NCBI GenBank assembly: GCA_964370235.1
Contig: CAYJIL010000017.1
Location: 1-31,437, forward strand
DNA length: 31,437 bases
Origin: CAYJIL01 sp964370235
GTDB lineage: Bacteria > Bacteroidota > Bacteroidia > Bacteroidales > Rikenellaceae
Reading direction: 5' to 3'
Shown here in pieces: positions 15,423-23,569 of the stretch; position 1 is the stretch's first letter; the number at the start of each line of letters is the position of its first letter. The notes below the pieces were generated by a model. The model was not told the origin of the DNA. It was given only the letters and a program-made list of their open reading frames with translations, and did not search any database. Position numbers and translations under genes: made by a program.

Positions 15423-16171
15423 GGGTCCTAATAATTGAAGATGAACCGTTGGTACAAGAGGAATTGGTGCGCCTGATAACGCAACATTTTGCGCAAATGA
15501 GCATAGTTGCCATAATAGATAGTGTAGCCGATAGTATAGAGTGGTTATCAAGTAATCGAGCAGATCTTATATTTATGGATATACATCTTTCGGATGGTGT
15601 GGCTTTTGATATCTTTGACAGTGTAGAGCTACAAACTCCTATAATATTTACTACCGCCTATGATAAATATGCTATTCGTGCGTTTGAGGTTAACGGAGTA
15701 GGCTATATTTTAAAACCTATTGATGACACTAAGTTGGTTGCTGCCCTCGAGCGATTCTATAAATATATGCCATCTACAACGGCTAATATAACAGAGCTAG
15801 TTAATCAGCTACGACAACCACATAAAACCTATAAGAGTAGAATAGCCATAAAACTAGGCGATAGAATAAGCCATATTGCCATAGAGGAGATTGCCTACTT
15901 TTATTCGGAGGATAGAGTGACATTTGCAGTGCAAAAAAGTGGCAAGAAACATATTGTCGACTATAATATCGAGATGCTAGAGGCGGTACTAGATCCAATG
16001 AATTTTTTTAGAATAACACGAGGATGCGTAGCCTCAATTGCCTCAATCGATAAAGTATCTAAATATTTTAATAGCAGGTTAAAGATTACCTTAAACCCAG
16101 AGTATGACAAAGAGATGCTAATAAGCAGGGTGAATGTTCCAAAGTTTATAGCGTGGCTCGATGGCGAGTAA
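15419..16171 (+). CDS. LytTR-family response regulator
   Basis: A 250-residue regulator. The receiver domain (1-120) has acidic residues E7/D8, phospho-acceptor D54 (LIFMDIHL), T79 and K99 (ILKPID). The LytTR DNA-binding domain (about 138-245) includes IAIKLGDRISHIAIEEIAYF, FFRITRGCVASIASI and the terminal VPKFIAWLDG. It is the partner of the kinase whose gene overlaps it by 4 nt. The nearest downstream gene, encoding a surface repeat protein 126 nt away, has its own promoter and may be a target (inference). Confidence 0.95.
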   Translation: MRVLIIEDEPLVQEELVRLITQHFAQMSIVAIIDSVADSIEWLSSNRADLIFMDIHLSDGVAFDIFDSVELQTPIIFTTAYDKYAIRAFEVNGVGYILKPIDDTKLVAALERFYKYMPSTTANITELVNQLRQPHKTYKSRIAIKLGDRISHIAIEEIAYFYSEDRVTFAVQKSGKKHIVDYNIEMLEAVLDPMNFFRITRGCVASIASIDKVSKYFNSRLKITLNPEYDKEMLISRVNVPKFIAWLDGE

Positions 16172-16233
16172 AAATTCATTCGTCGTTTTATGAAGTTGGT
16201 ACACCGAGTAGTTGCTTTTGCTTTAATTCAATT

Positions 16234-16261
16234 TTGAGATAGTACTACAATCATATCTTTG
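16234..16261 (+). promoter_or_regulatory. Promoter of the surface repeat protein gene
   Basis: A perfect -7 box TATCTTTG (16254-16261) with TTG (16234-16236, in TTTTG) 17 nt upstream as -33 element. The predicted start is about 30 nt before the ATG. Confidence 0.7.
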
Positions 16262-16297
16262 TGGCTGAAATAAAGAACAACAATTTAAATTAACAAA

Positions 16298-17311
16298 ATG
16301 AAAAAATTATTTTTTAGCCTTTTGACACTATCTGTTTGTGCTTTTAGGGTAGATGCACAAACCACTCGTATTGAACGTAATTTCCAAATTAGCTTTGTAT
16401 CGCCACTTGGCACAAACGGAGCACAATCACATCTTGTTACAAACAAATATTCGCTAAATGTTTTGGGCGGGTATAGCGCAGGTAATAGAATACTAGAACT
16501 AGGCTCTATTTATAATGTAAACACAAACTATACATCGGGGGCACAATTTGCTGGTATTGCAAACTACACGGGCACAAGTGACGATGCAGCGCAATTTGCA
16601 GGTATTGTAAATATTGCAGCAAGTGGCGAATCTACATTTCAAGGTGCTGGTATAGCAAATGTTACACAAGATGTAGAGGGCATGCAGGCTGCCGGTATCG
16701 CTAATATTGCAAAGAGCGTAGAAGGTGTGCAAGCTGCAAGTATTGCCAATATAGCACAGAGCGTTGATGGCGTTCAGCTAGGTCTAATCAATATTGCTGA
16801 TAGGTATGAGTCTGGTATGCCAATTGGCTTAATCAATATTGTTAAGGAGAATGGCAAACAAGAATTTGAAATCTCTTTTTCGGAGGTGCTAAATACAGCA
16901 GTTAGTTTTAAACTAGGAACCGATCGTCTTTACACAATATTTTCGGGTGGTGTAAACTATATCGAGCAACCCCTAAACTATGCAGCCGGCTTGGGTTTTG
17001 GTACACACATCGATTGGAAAAATGGTTGGGCAAATCAAATCGAGGCTATTGGTTATGCTATAACAGAGGATGGCGAGTTTAAAGACGATCTAAATATGCT
17101 TACCCAGCTTAAATTTACAGTTTCAAAAGAGATTGATAAGCACTTTAAGGTGTTTGCAGGTCCTGTTTTGAATATGACAATTTCTGATTACCTAAACCCC
17201 GAAACTGGCGAGCTAGGTAGCACTCTTACGCCATGGTCTATTTGGAATAACAACAGCACTAAGACAAGATTAAATGCTTGGGTTGGATTTAATCTTGGTG
17301 TTAGGTTTTAG
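16298..17311 (+). CDS. LA_2272-type surface repeat protein
   Basis: A 337-residue exported protein. The signal peptide is about 1-20 (MKKLFFSLLTLSVCAFRVDA). Residues 82-182 hold six to seven degenerate repeats of about 15-18 residues built around QxAGIxNIAxxVxGVQ, which should fold as a regular beta structure. The flanking regions contain barrel-like strands (e.g. ISFVSPLG, GWANQIEAIGYAIT, LNAWVGFNLGVRF), and the end is Phe, suggesting outer-membrane insertion. Function is unknown; members of this group occur widely in Bacteroidota and Leptospira. It has its own promoter and a strong shared terminator. Confidence 0.8.
   Translation: MKKLFFSLLTLSVCAFRVDAQTTRIERNFQISFVSPLGTNGAQSHLVTNKYSLNVLGGYSAGNRILELGSIYNVNTNYTSGAQFAGIANYTGTSDDAAQFAGIVNIAASGESTFQGAGIANVTQDVEGMQAAGIANIAKSVEGVQAASIANIAQSVDGVQLGLINIADRYESGMPIGLINIVKENGKQEFEISFSEVLNTAVSFKLGTDRLYTIFSGGVNYIEQPLNYAAGLGFGTHIDWKNGWANQIEAIGYAITEDGEFKDDLNMLTQLKFTVSKEIDKHFKVFAGPVLNMTISDYLNPETGELGSTLTPWSIWNNNSTKTRLNAWVGFNLGVRF
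16541..16843 (+). repeat. Tandem protein-level repeats in the surface repeat protein
   Basis: Six to seven imperfect units of about 45-54 nt, each encoding an (A/L)GI(A/I)N(I/V)A-type core: GIANY, GIVNIA, GIANVT, GIANIA, SIANIA, GLINIA, GLINIV. They are diverged at DNA level, so recent slippage expansion is not obvious. Confidence 0.75.
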
Positions 17312-17350
17312 GGTGTAAATTAAACATTTGTTTTACTTGTACATTATACA

Positions 17351-17396
17351 TATATTAAAGGCGGTTGACTTTGAAAAGTCAACCGCCTTTAATATA
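17351..17396. terminator. Bidirectional terminator, 21-bp perfect stem
   Basis: 17351-17371 is the exact reverse complement of 17376-17396, with a TGAA loop. The core GGCGGTTGACTT is GC-rich and the flanks supply U runs in both directions. It sits between convergent genes (surface repeat protein and nrdJ) and can serve both. Confidence 0.93.
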
Positions 17397-17411
17397 ATTA
17401 TTAGAATAGGA

Positions 17412-19940
17412 CTAACCACACTTAGAGTAGCCACAATCTGTACAAACAAGGCAACCCTCTTGGTAGATAAGTGATTCTTGCCCACACTCACTACACTTTT
17501 TAGATGACTTAGTGCCCGTTGGTATATAGCGCGAAAGTGCTCTAGCTACACCATTCTTCCAAGTGTTGATTGACTCAATATCGAAATGAAGGCTCGATAC
17601 TAGAGTTGCTACGTGTAGAATATCCATGCCGTTGCGTAGGACACCCGAGATTAGCTTTGCATAGTTCCAGAATGTTTCGTCAAATAGACGAGACACGCCA
17701 CCAACTGTGTTTTTATAGCCATACTTATCTTCGTACTGGAAGTCATATCGCTTAGAGCCATCCTCCTCACGCACCTTAACAATTACACCATGTGTAATGC
17801 GCTTAGGAATGTAGATTGCATCCTCCTCAATCTTACCCGTGAAAATCTCGTATGGGCGACCATTATATATACCTACAAACGCAATCCAGTCTTCGCTACC
17901 ATTCTTAAAGCGAACTACGTCTGCTTGTAGCTCTGTTGGGCGCTTCATTGGGTGTGCCTCGATAGCCTCTTTTTTGCTGGTTGCAGCAACAAGAACACCA
18001 TCTCTAGACCCGTCACGATATACAGTAACACCCTTACAACCAGTCTCCCATGCAGTTTTATATACCTCAGAAACTAGCTCCTCTGTTGCATTGTTAGGTA
18101 GGTTAACGGTTACCGAAATAGAGTGATCTACCCACTTTTGCATAGCACCTTGCATCTTTACTTTGCTCACCCAATCAATATCGTTAGATGTAGCCTTGTG
18201 ATATGGCGACTCTGCAACTAGATCTTCAATCTCCTCCATAGACATTGCCTCAACTTGTGAACGCACAAGGCCTTTAGCCTCTTTTGCCCATGTTAGGAAC
18301 TTGTGGTGGAATACATAGTACTCTTCCCATGCATCGCCCACCTCGTCAATGAATGATACGTTGCATGATTTATCGTTAGGATTAACCTTTCTTCTTCTCT
18401 TATAGAATGGCAAGAACACTGGCTCGATACCCGATGTAGTTTGGCTCATAAGGCTCGTTGTGCCAGTAGGTGCAATTGTTAGCATAGCTATGTTACGACG
18501 ACCATTTGCAACCATTAGCTCATAAAGTGCAGGGTCTGCATCCTTAATGCGGTTAATCATTGGGTTGTCTTGCTCTCTTGCCGAGTCGTACATTGTGAAT
18601 GCACCACGCTCACCAGCAAGTGTTACCGATGCTCTGTAAGCCTCGATACATAGTGTCTTTTGAACCTCTACCGCAAAATTAAGTGCCTCGTCTGTGCCAT
18701 AGCGCAAACCAAGTGCTGCAAGCATATCGCCTTCGGCTGTGATACCTAGACCAGTACGACGACCCATAAGTGCCTTCTCTCTAATCTTAGCCCATAGCTC
18801 TAGCTCTACACGGCGAATATCTGCCTCTTCGGGGTCACCGCTAATTTTTTCAACAATAGCGTCAATCTTCTCAATCTCTAGGTCGATAATATCGTCCATC
18901 ATTCTCATAGCCATTGCTACGTGGCTCTTGAATAGGTCGAAATCAAACGATGCCTCTGCCGTAAACGGATTGTTAACATAGCTATATAGGTTGATTGCTA
19001 GCAAACGACAGCTATCATAAGGGCATAGTGGTATCTCGCCACAAGGGTTTGTTGACACAGTCTTAAAGCCAAGATCTGCATAACAATCTGGCACCGACTC
19101 TCTAATTACAGTATCCCAAAATAGAATACCCGGCTCGGCCGACTTCCATGCATTGTGAACAATCTTGTTCCATAGCTCCTTTGCATCAACCTCTTGCACA
19201 ACACGAGGGTCTTTTGCACCAATTGGGAACTGCTGCTTGTACTTGCTACCCGAAATAGCCGCATTCATAAATTCGTCATCTATCTTAACCGAGATGTTTG
19301 CTCCCGTAACCTTACCAGTGTCTACTTTGGCATCGATGAATTTGCCTGCATCGGGGTGCTTAATCGAAAGAGATAGCATAAGCGCACCTCTACGACCATC
19401 TTGAGCAACCTCACGTGTAGAGTTTGAGTAACGCTCCATAAATGGCACAATGCCAGTAGATGTAAGCGCACTGTTAAGCACAGGTGAACCGCCCGGGCGA
19501 ATGTGTGATAGGTCGTGACCTACACCACCACGGCGCTTCATAAGCTGCACTTGCTCCTCGTCTATGCGAATGATACCACCATAAGAGTCTGCTGGCGAGT
19601 TGTGCCCAATCACAAAGCAGTTAGATAGCGATGCAATTTGCATGTTGTTACCAACGCCTGTCATAGGACCACCCTGTGGAATGATATACTTAAACCTATC
19701 AATCAAAGCGAATACTTGCTCTTGGCTCATAGGGTTTGGATATTTTTGCTCGACTCTCGCAATCTCAGATGCAATTCTTTGATGCATCTGCTCTGGTGAT
19801 GACTCATATATTTTACCAAATGAATCTTTGAGCGCATATTTGCTGACCCATACCGTTGCAGCTAAATCGTCATCTACGAAATATTCTGCCGCCCCCTTTG
19901 TTGCCTCCTCGTAGGAGTACTCTTTTAAATTATCTATCAT
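17412..19940 (-). CDS. nrdJ: Adenosylcobalamin-dependent (class II) ribonucleotide reductase
   Basis: An 842-residue enzyme reducing ribonucleotides to deoxyribonucleotides with adenosylcobalamin as radical source, so independent of oxygen. Motifs: SNCFVIG with C108, the GGIIRIDEEQ and RRGGVGHDLSHIRP substrate loops, TNPCGEIPL (N298/C300/E302), and PTGTTSLMSQTTSGIEP. The C-terminus is a zinc-ribbon tail (CSEC... CLVCTDCGYSKCG, last 28 residues) that includes cysteines for re-reduction. Length fits the long class II form found in Bacteroidetes. Its cofactor can be made by the PduO-type enzyme encoded at 7282-7848. It has its own promoter at 19981-19988, with a striking palindrome just upstream. 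Confidence 0.96.
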   Translation of the reverse strand: MIDNLKEYSYEEATKGAAEYFVDDDLAATVWVSKYALKDSFGKIYESSPEQMHQRIASEIARVEQKYPNPMSQEQVFALIDRFKYIIPQGGPMTGVGNNMQIASLSNCFVIGHNSPADSYGGIIRIDEEQVQLMKRRGGVGHDLSHIRPGGSPVLNSALTSTGIVPFMERYSNSTREVAQDGRRGALMLSLSIKHPDAGKFIDAKVDTGKVTGANISVKIDDEFMNAAISGSKYKQQFPIGAKDPRVVQEVDAKELWNKIVHNAWKSAEPGILFWDTVIRESVPDCYADLGFKTVSTNPCGEIPLCPYDSCRLLAINLYSYVNNPFTAEASFDFDLFKSHVAMAMRMMDDIIDLEIEKIDAIVEKISGDPEEADIRRVELELWAKIREKALMGRRTGLGITAEGDMLAALGLRYGTDEALNFAVEVQKTLCIEAYRASVTLAGERGAFTMYDSAREQDNPMINRIKDADPALYELMVANGRRNIAMLTIAPTGTTSLMSQTTSGIEPVFLPFYKRRRKVNPNDKSCNVSFIDEVGDAWEEYYVFHHKFLTWAKEAKGLVRSQVEAMSMEEIEDLVAESPYHKATSNDIDWVSKVKMQGAMQKWVDHSISVTVNLPNNATEELVSEVYKTAWETGCKGVTVYRDGSRDGVLVAATSKKEAIEAHPMKRPTELQADVVRFKNGSEDWIAFVGIYNGRPYEIFTGKIEEDAIYIPKRITHGVIVKVREEDGSKRYDFQYEDKYGYKNTVGGVSRLFDETFWNYAKLISGVLRNGMDILHVATLVSSLHFDIESINTWKNGVARALSRYIPTGTKSSKKCSECGQESLIYQEGCLVCTDCGYSKCG

Positions 19941-19980
19941 CGTGGTTAAGTTACACTGGTTTTACTTTATATTACTTGTG

Positions 19981-19988
19981 CAAAGATA
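19981..19988 (-). promoter_or_regulatory. Promoter -7 box of nrdJ
   Basis: CAAAGATA on the plus strand reads TATCTTTG on the minus strand, a perfect -7 box 40 nt before the nrdJ start codon. No clear TTTG is seen at the -33 position. Confidence 0.68.
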
Positions 19989-20013
19989 GGGCGAAAATAT
20001 CTATAAAAATAAT

Positions 20014-20043
20014 AAAAGTTATCAACTTTTGTTGATAACTTTT
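20014..20043. repeat. Perfect 13-bp inverted repeat upstream of nrdJ
   Basis: AAAAGTTATCAAC (20014-20026) and GTTGATAACTTTT (20031-20043) are exact reverse complements around TTTT. The centre is about 45 nt upstream of the nrdJ -7 box and about 115 nt downstream of the folB stop. It may be a weak AT-rich terminator for folB (its arm ends in a U run on both strands) or an operator for nrdJ. The sequence alone does not decide. Confidence 0.75.
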
Positions 20044-20145
20044 AAATGATTTAAAATCAAGCTGTTTGCTGTAATGTGCTTGTTTTTAGTTGTTTGTGTG
20101 CTCTGTATGGTGCTTCAATAGCCCACACAAGCCTTGTAGATAGCT

Positions 20146-20508
20146 TTATTTGGTTTTGCTAAGGGTTACGCTTACACGATCAATCATTCCCCCTAGTGGT
20201 GGGTTCATTTTCGATAGCTTGATCTTGATACTTTTAATTTGGTTAAAGTGCTCCATCACCGAATCAATCACCCTTTTTGCCACGTGCTCGATTGTGTTTG
20301 ATGGTATATCCATTTGCTCCTTTACTAGCTGATATACGTCTAGGTAGCTAACGGCATCCAAAATATTATCGCTCTCGACAACCTCTCTTACGTCCATTTG
20401 GTACTCTAACGAAACCAAAAAACGATTACCCACAATCTTCTCTTGCTCGTAGCAGCCGTGAAAGGCAAAGAATTCCATATTCTCAATTTCTATAACTCCA
20501 TTTTTCAT
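20146..20508 (-). CDS. folB: Dihydroneopterin aldolase
   Basis: A 120-residue enzyme of folate synthesis, converting 7,8-dihydroneopterin to 6-hydroxymethyl-dihydropterin and glycolaldehyde. Visible features: FFAFHGCYEQEKIVGNRF at 13-30 with the active-site Glu, AVSYLDVYQLVKE, NTIEHVAKRVID (conserved E of pterin binding), and IKLSKMNPPLGG with the catalytic Lys. Length is typical. It is a single gene read divergently from glnS, with a candidate promoter at 20603-20634. Confidence 0.95.
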   Translation of the reverse strand: MKNGVIEIENMEFFAFHGCYEQEKIVGNRFLVSLEYQMDVREVVESDNILDAVSYLDVYQLVKEQMDIPSNTIEHVAKRVIDSVMEHFNQIKSIKIKLSKMNPPLGGMIDRVSVTLSKTK

Positions 20509-20570
20509 ACCTATAATATATTTGTATTCTATGACTCTAGTCGTAATTAGTAAAATTTATAAAGATTAAC

Positions 20571-20578
20571 TATATTTG
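20571..20578 (+). promoter_or_regulatory. Candidate promoter -7 box of glnS
   Basis: TATATTTG matches TAnnTTTG. The start site would be near 20585, giving a leader of about 58 nt to the ATG at 20643. No clear -33 element is visible. Confidence 0.5.
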
Positions 20579-20584
20579 CAGGTG

Positions 20585-20608
20585 CTTTGCACCCCATGTA
20601 GTGCAAAG
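20585..20608. repeat. 8-bp inverted repeat between the folB and glnS promoters
   Basis: CTTTGCAC (20585-20592) and GTGCAAAG (20601-20608) are exact reverse complements with an 8-nt spacer. The repeat would form a hairpin at the extreme 5' end of the glnS mRNA, and its right arm overlaps the proposed folB -7 box. Confidence 0.6.
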
Positions 20609-20634
20609 ATGACCATATTTTTAATAATAACAAG
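20603..20634 (-). promoter_or_regulatory. Candidate promoter of folB
   Basis: On the minus strand CATCTTTG (20610-20603) matches the -7 box except for its first base. CTTG (20634-20631) lies 20 nt upstream as -33 element. It faces the glnS promoter. Confidence 0.45.
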
Positions 20635-20642
20635 TGACAAAT

Positions 20643-22322
20643 ATGATAAATTCCCCAGAAAAGGCAGAGACAAGGTCGTTAAACTTCCTAGAAGAGATTG
20701 TCGAGAATAGTATAAAAGAGGGTGTAAGTCCAATTTATACACGTTTTCCGCCCGAACCAAACGGATATCTACACATTGGACACGCAAAGTCTATATGCCT
20801 AAACTTTGGTTTGGCAAATCGATATAACGGTAAATGTAACCTACGTTTCGACGATACAAACCCTGTTAAAGAGGATACCGAATATGTAGACTCAATAAAA
20901 GAGGATATTAACTGGCTAGGTTTTCAGTGGGAAGAGGAGCGTTATGCTTCGGACTACTTTGAGCAATTATATGACTGGGCTGTTGACCTTATTAAAAAGG
21001 GCAAGGCATATGTCGATGATCAAACACAAGAGCAAATTCGCTCGACTCGTGGTACGGTAACCGTTGCAGGAACCGATAGCCCTTTCCGCACACGTTCGGT
21101 AGAGGAGAATATCGACCTGTTTGCTCGTATGAGAGCAGGCGAGTTTGAGGATGGAGCAAGAGTTTTGCGTGCAAAAATAGATATGGCACACCCAAATATG
21201 CTTATGCGTGACCCAATCATGTACCGCATATTGGATGCTCACCACCACAGAACTGGTAACGACTGGAAGATATATCCAATGTATGACTATGCACACGGGC
21301 AGAGCGACTCGCTAGAGGGTATCACACACTCTATCTGTACGCTAGAGTTTGATGTTCATCGTCCACTATACGATTGGTTTATCCAAGAACTAGGCATCTA
21401 TGCAAGCCATCAGTACGAGTTTGCACGCCTTAACATTACTAGCACAGTTATGAGTAAGCGTAAGCTACTTCAGCTAGTGCAAGAGGGTTATGTGAGTGGC
21501 TGGGACGACCCACGCATGCCAACTATTTGTGGTTTACGTCGTAGAGGTTACACTCCAGAGTCGGTGCGTAATTTTGCCGAAAAGGTAGGTGTTGCTAAGC
21601 GTGATAACATTATTGATTTGGGGCTACTAGAGTTTTGTGTAAGAGAAGACCTTAACAAACGTGCCGAGCGTCGTATGGCTGTTCTTAATCCTATTAAAGT
21701 AGTTATAACAGACTTGCCCGAGGATCACACCGAGACAATTAGCTGCGTTAATAACCCCGAGGATGAGTCGGCAGGTCGCCGTGATGTATCGTTCTCTCGC
21801 GAGATATACATCGACCGTGATGACTTTATGGAGAACCCTCCAAAAAAATATTTTAGACTTTCGCCGGGTGGTGAAGTTCGACTTCGCTACTCATACATTA
21901 TAAAATGTGAAGAGGTAATCAAAGACGAGCAAGGTAATGTTATCGAGCTACGTTGTACACACGATAACCAAAGCCAAGGTGGTGGTTCTAGCGATGGCCG
22001 CAAGGTTAAGGGTATTATCCACTGGGTTGATGCTCGCACAGCAAAAGAGGCTAACATTAGGCTTTTTGATCGTCTGTTCACAAAAGAGAGCCCCGACGAG
22101 GCGCCAGAGGGTGGTTCGTTCCTCGATAACCTTAACCCCGAATCACTTGTGGTTGCAAAAGGTTATATCGAGAATGCATTGCAGTCGGCTAAGTGTGGCG
22201 AGCACTTTCAGTTCGAGAGATTGGGGTACTTTTGTCTAGACAAGGACTCTACCTTAGACAATATTACATTTAATCGTACCGTTACCCTTAAAGATACATG
22301 GGCTAAGGTTTCACGAAAATAG
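20643..22322 (+). CDS. glnS: Glutaminyl-tRNA synthetase
   Basis: A 559-residue class I synthetase charging tRNA-Gln. The HIGH motif lies in PPEPNGYLHIGHAKS (near 36-50). FDDTNPVKEDTEYVDSI and GNDWKIYPMYDYAHGQSDS shape the active site. The KMSKS equivalent is VMSKRKLLQLV. The C-terminal anticodon-binding beta barrels follow, including DFMENPPKKYFRLSPGGEVRLRY. I start it at ATG 20643; a GTG at 20634 adds three residues. The final gene-coupling is tight: the thioredoxin-like lipoprotein gene begins 8 nt after the stop. Confidence 0.96.
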   Translation: MINSPEKAETRSLNFLEEIVENSIKEGVSPIYTRFPPEPNGYLHIGHAKSICLNFGLANRYNGKCNLRFDDTNPVKEDTEYVDSIKEDINWLGFQWEEERYASDYFEQLYDWAVDLIKKGKAYVDDQTQEQIRSTRGTVTVAGTDSPFRTRSVEENIDLFARMRAGEFEDGARVLRAKIDMAHPNMLMRDPIMYRILDAHHHRTGNDWKIYPMYDYAHGQSDSLEGITHSICTLEFDVHRPLYDWFIQELGIYASHQYEFARLNITSTVMSKRKLLQLVQEGYVSGWDDPRMPTICGLRRRGYTPESVRNFAEKVGVAKRDNIIDLGLLEFCVREDLNKRAERRMAVLNPIKVVITDLPEDHTETISCVNNPEDESAGRRDVSFSREIYIDRDDFMENPPKKYFRLSPGGEVRLRYSYIIKCEEVIKDEQGNVIELRCTHDNQSQGGGSSDGRKVKGIIHWVDARTAKEANIRLFDRLFTKESPDEAPEGGSFLDNLNPESLVVAKGYIENALQSAKCGEHFQFERLGYFCLDKDSTLDNITFNRTVTLKDTWAKVSRK

Positions 22323-22330
22323 TAAATGTA

Positions 22331-23530
22331 ATGGCATATATCTTTAGGATATTATGTATAGGTTTTATAGCAAGCTCTCTTTTGTCGTGTGACAAAAGAG
22401 AGCTTGTTGCTGGTTATATCGAAGGGCTCACTAACGATACTTTGCTGGTGAGTATAGCCTCTATGAGTAACCTAGGAGCCGAAATTACACAAGATACACT
22501 TGTTGCTGTCGAGGGGCATTTCATGTTATACCCACCCAAAGATTCAAGCTATAACTCCATCATCTACATATACCCTTTGCAGGCAGATAGGTATATTGCT
22601 GGTCAAACTTATAGGCCACAATCGATGGTTATGACAATGATTTCGGAGCGAGGCAAGCCTCTTGAGCTTCATGCCAACATAAAAAAAACAGGTTGGGTCG
22701 AATACTACGTAACTGGCAAAAAAGAGTCACAAGACAATAGTATTCTCTCAAGGGTGAATAATTCGCTCAAGCCACTAGAGTCGCAAATTGCCTATCTCGA
22801 CCACAAAATTGGCGAATTCTATTCTCGCCCAATCGAGAAAAGCACGCTCGACTCTCTCACAAGCCTGCGTAGGGTAGTAATGGCAGATATAACTAGCCTA
22901 AAGTGCGATGCTGTGTTGCGCAACCCTAGCTCAATGGCATCGGGTTATTTGATAACACAAACACCATATGATTTTGCGTACGATAACTATGAGCGCATAT
23001 CTGAATCGGTGCGTAATTCTATGCTAAAACCTTTGCTCGACCGCTATATTAACGAGGTAATGACCCATGTTACTACATCGCTAAATGCCACCAACCTAGA
23101 GATTGGTATGCCTGCTCCCAATTTTACATTGCCACAAGACGATAGCACAAATTTCGAGTTAAGTAGTTTACGAGGCAGGTATGTAGTGCTTAATTTTTGG
23201 GCAAGTTGGTCGGAGTGGTGCACCAACGAATTTTCTGATATGGAGAATTTCTATCTTCGCAATTGGCGAGCTGTCGAGTTTGTGGGCATTGGTTGCCAAG
23301 AGAGCCAACAAGAATGGCTCGATGGCCTTGATAAATGGCAACTACCATGGGTGAATGTACGTAACAAAGAACAGGATGTCGACGAAAACGTAGCGGCGAT
23401 GTATGGCGTGAGTGCACTCCCAACAAAAATCATCATCAACCCCGAGGGGCTTGTTGTAGGGCGCATTGTAGGTAACGAAGCAAATCTTTACCAAGTCCTA
23501 AAACAAATTGTAGAGCAAGAACAAAACTAA
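22331..23530 (+). CDS. TlpA-like thioredoxin-fold lipoprotein with altered active site
   Basis: A 399-residue envelope lipoprotein (lipobox SLLSC, C20). Residues 24-130 resemble the DUF4369-type domain that precedes TlpA thioredoxins in Bacteroidota. A helical linker follows, then a thioredoxin domain (about 256-395: IGMPAPNFTLPQ, RGRYVVLNFWASW, cis-Pro loop SALPTKIIINPEG with P364). The canonical CxxC is replaced by S294-E-W-C297, so the attacking cysteine is missing while the second remains. The frame is intact and the rest of the fold conserved, so it may be a binding or chaperone-like protein rather than a dithiol oxidoreductase. It is co-transcribed with glnS by position (8 nt gap). Confidence 0.86.
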   Translation: MAYIFRILCIGFIASSLLSCDKRELVAGYIEGLTNDTLLVSIASMSNLGAEITQDTLVAVEGHFMLYPPKDSSYNSIIYIYPLQADRYIAGQTYRPQSMVMTMISERGKPLELHANIKKTGWVEYYVTGKKESQDNSILSRVNNSLKPLESQIAYLDHKIGEFYSRPIEKSTLDSLTSLRRVVMADITSLKCDAVLRNPSSMASGYLITQTPYDFAYDNYERISESVRNSMLKPLLDRYINEVMTHVTTSLNATNLEIGMPAPNFTLPQDDSTNFELSSLRGRYVVLNFWASWSEWCTNEFSDMENFYLRNWRAVEFVGIGCQESQQEWLDGLDKWQLPWVNVRNKEQDVDENVAAMYGVSALPTKIIINPEGLVVGRIVGNEANLYQVLKQIVEQEQN

Positions 23531-23569
23531 TTTTTGCGCTACATACCATAACAATTAACATCTAAAATT

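Noticed and set aside
20014..20043. Palindrome upstream of nrdJ as a DnaA box or replication origin
   Set aside because: TTATCAAC differs from the DnaA consensus TTATNCACA, only one palindrome exists, and there is no AT-rich iteron array or dnaA/dnaN context.
20634..20642. GTG start for glnS
   Set aside because: The ATG three codons later is more likely. The difference is only three residues and cannot be settled from sequence.
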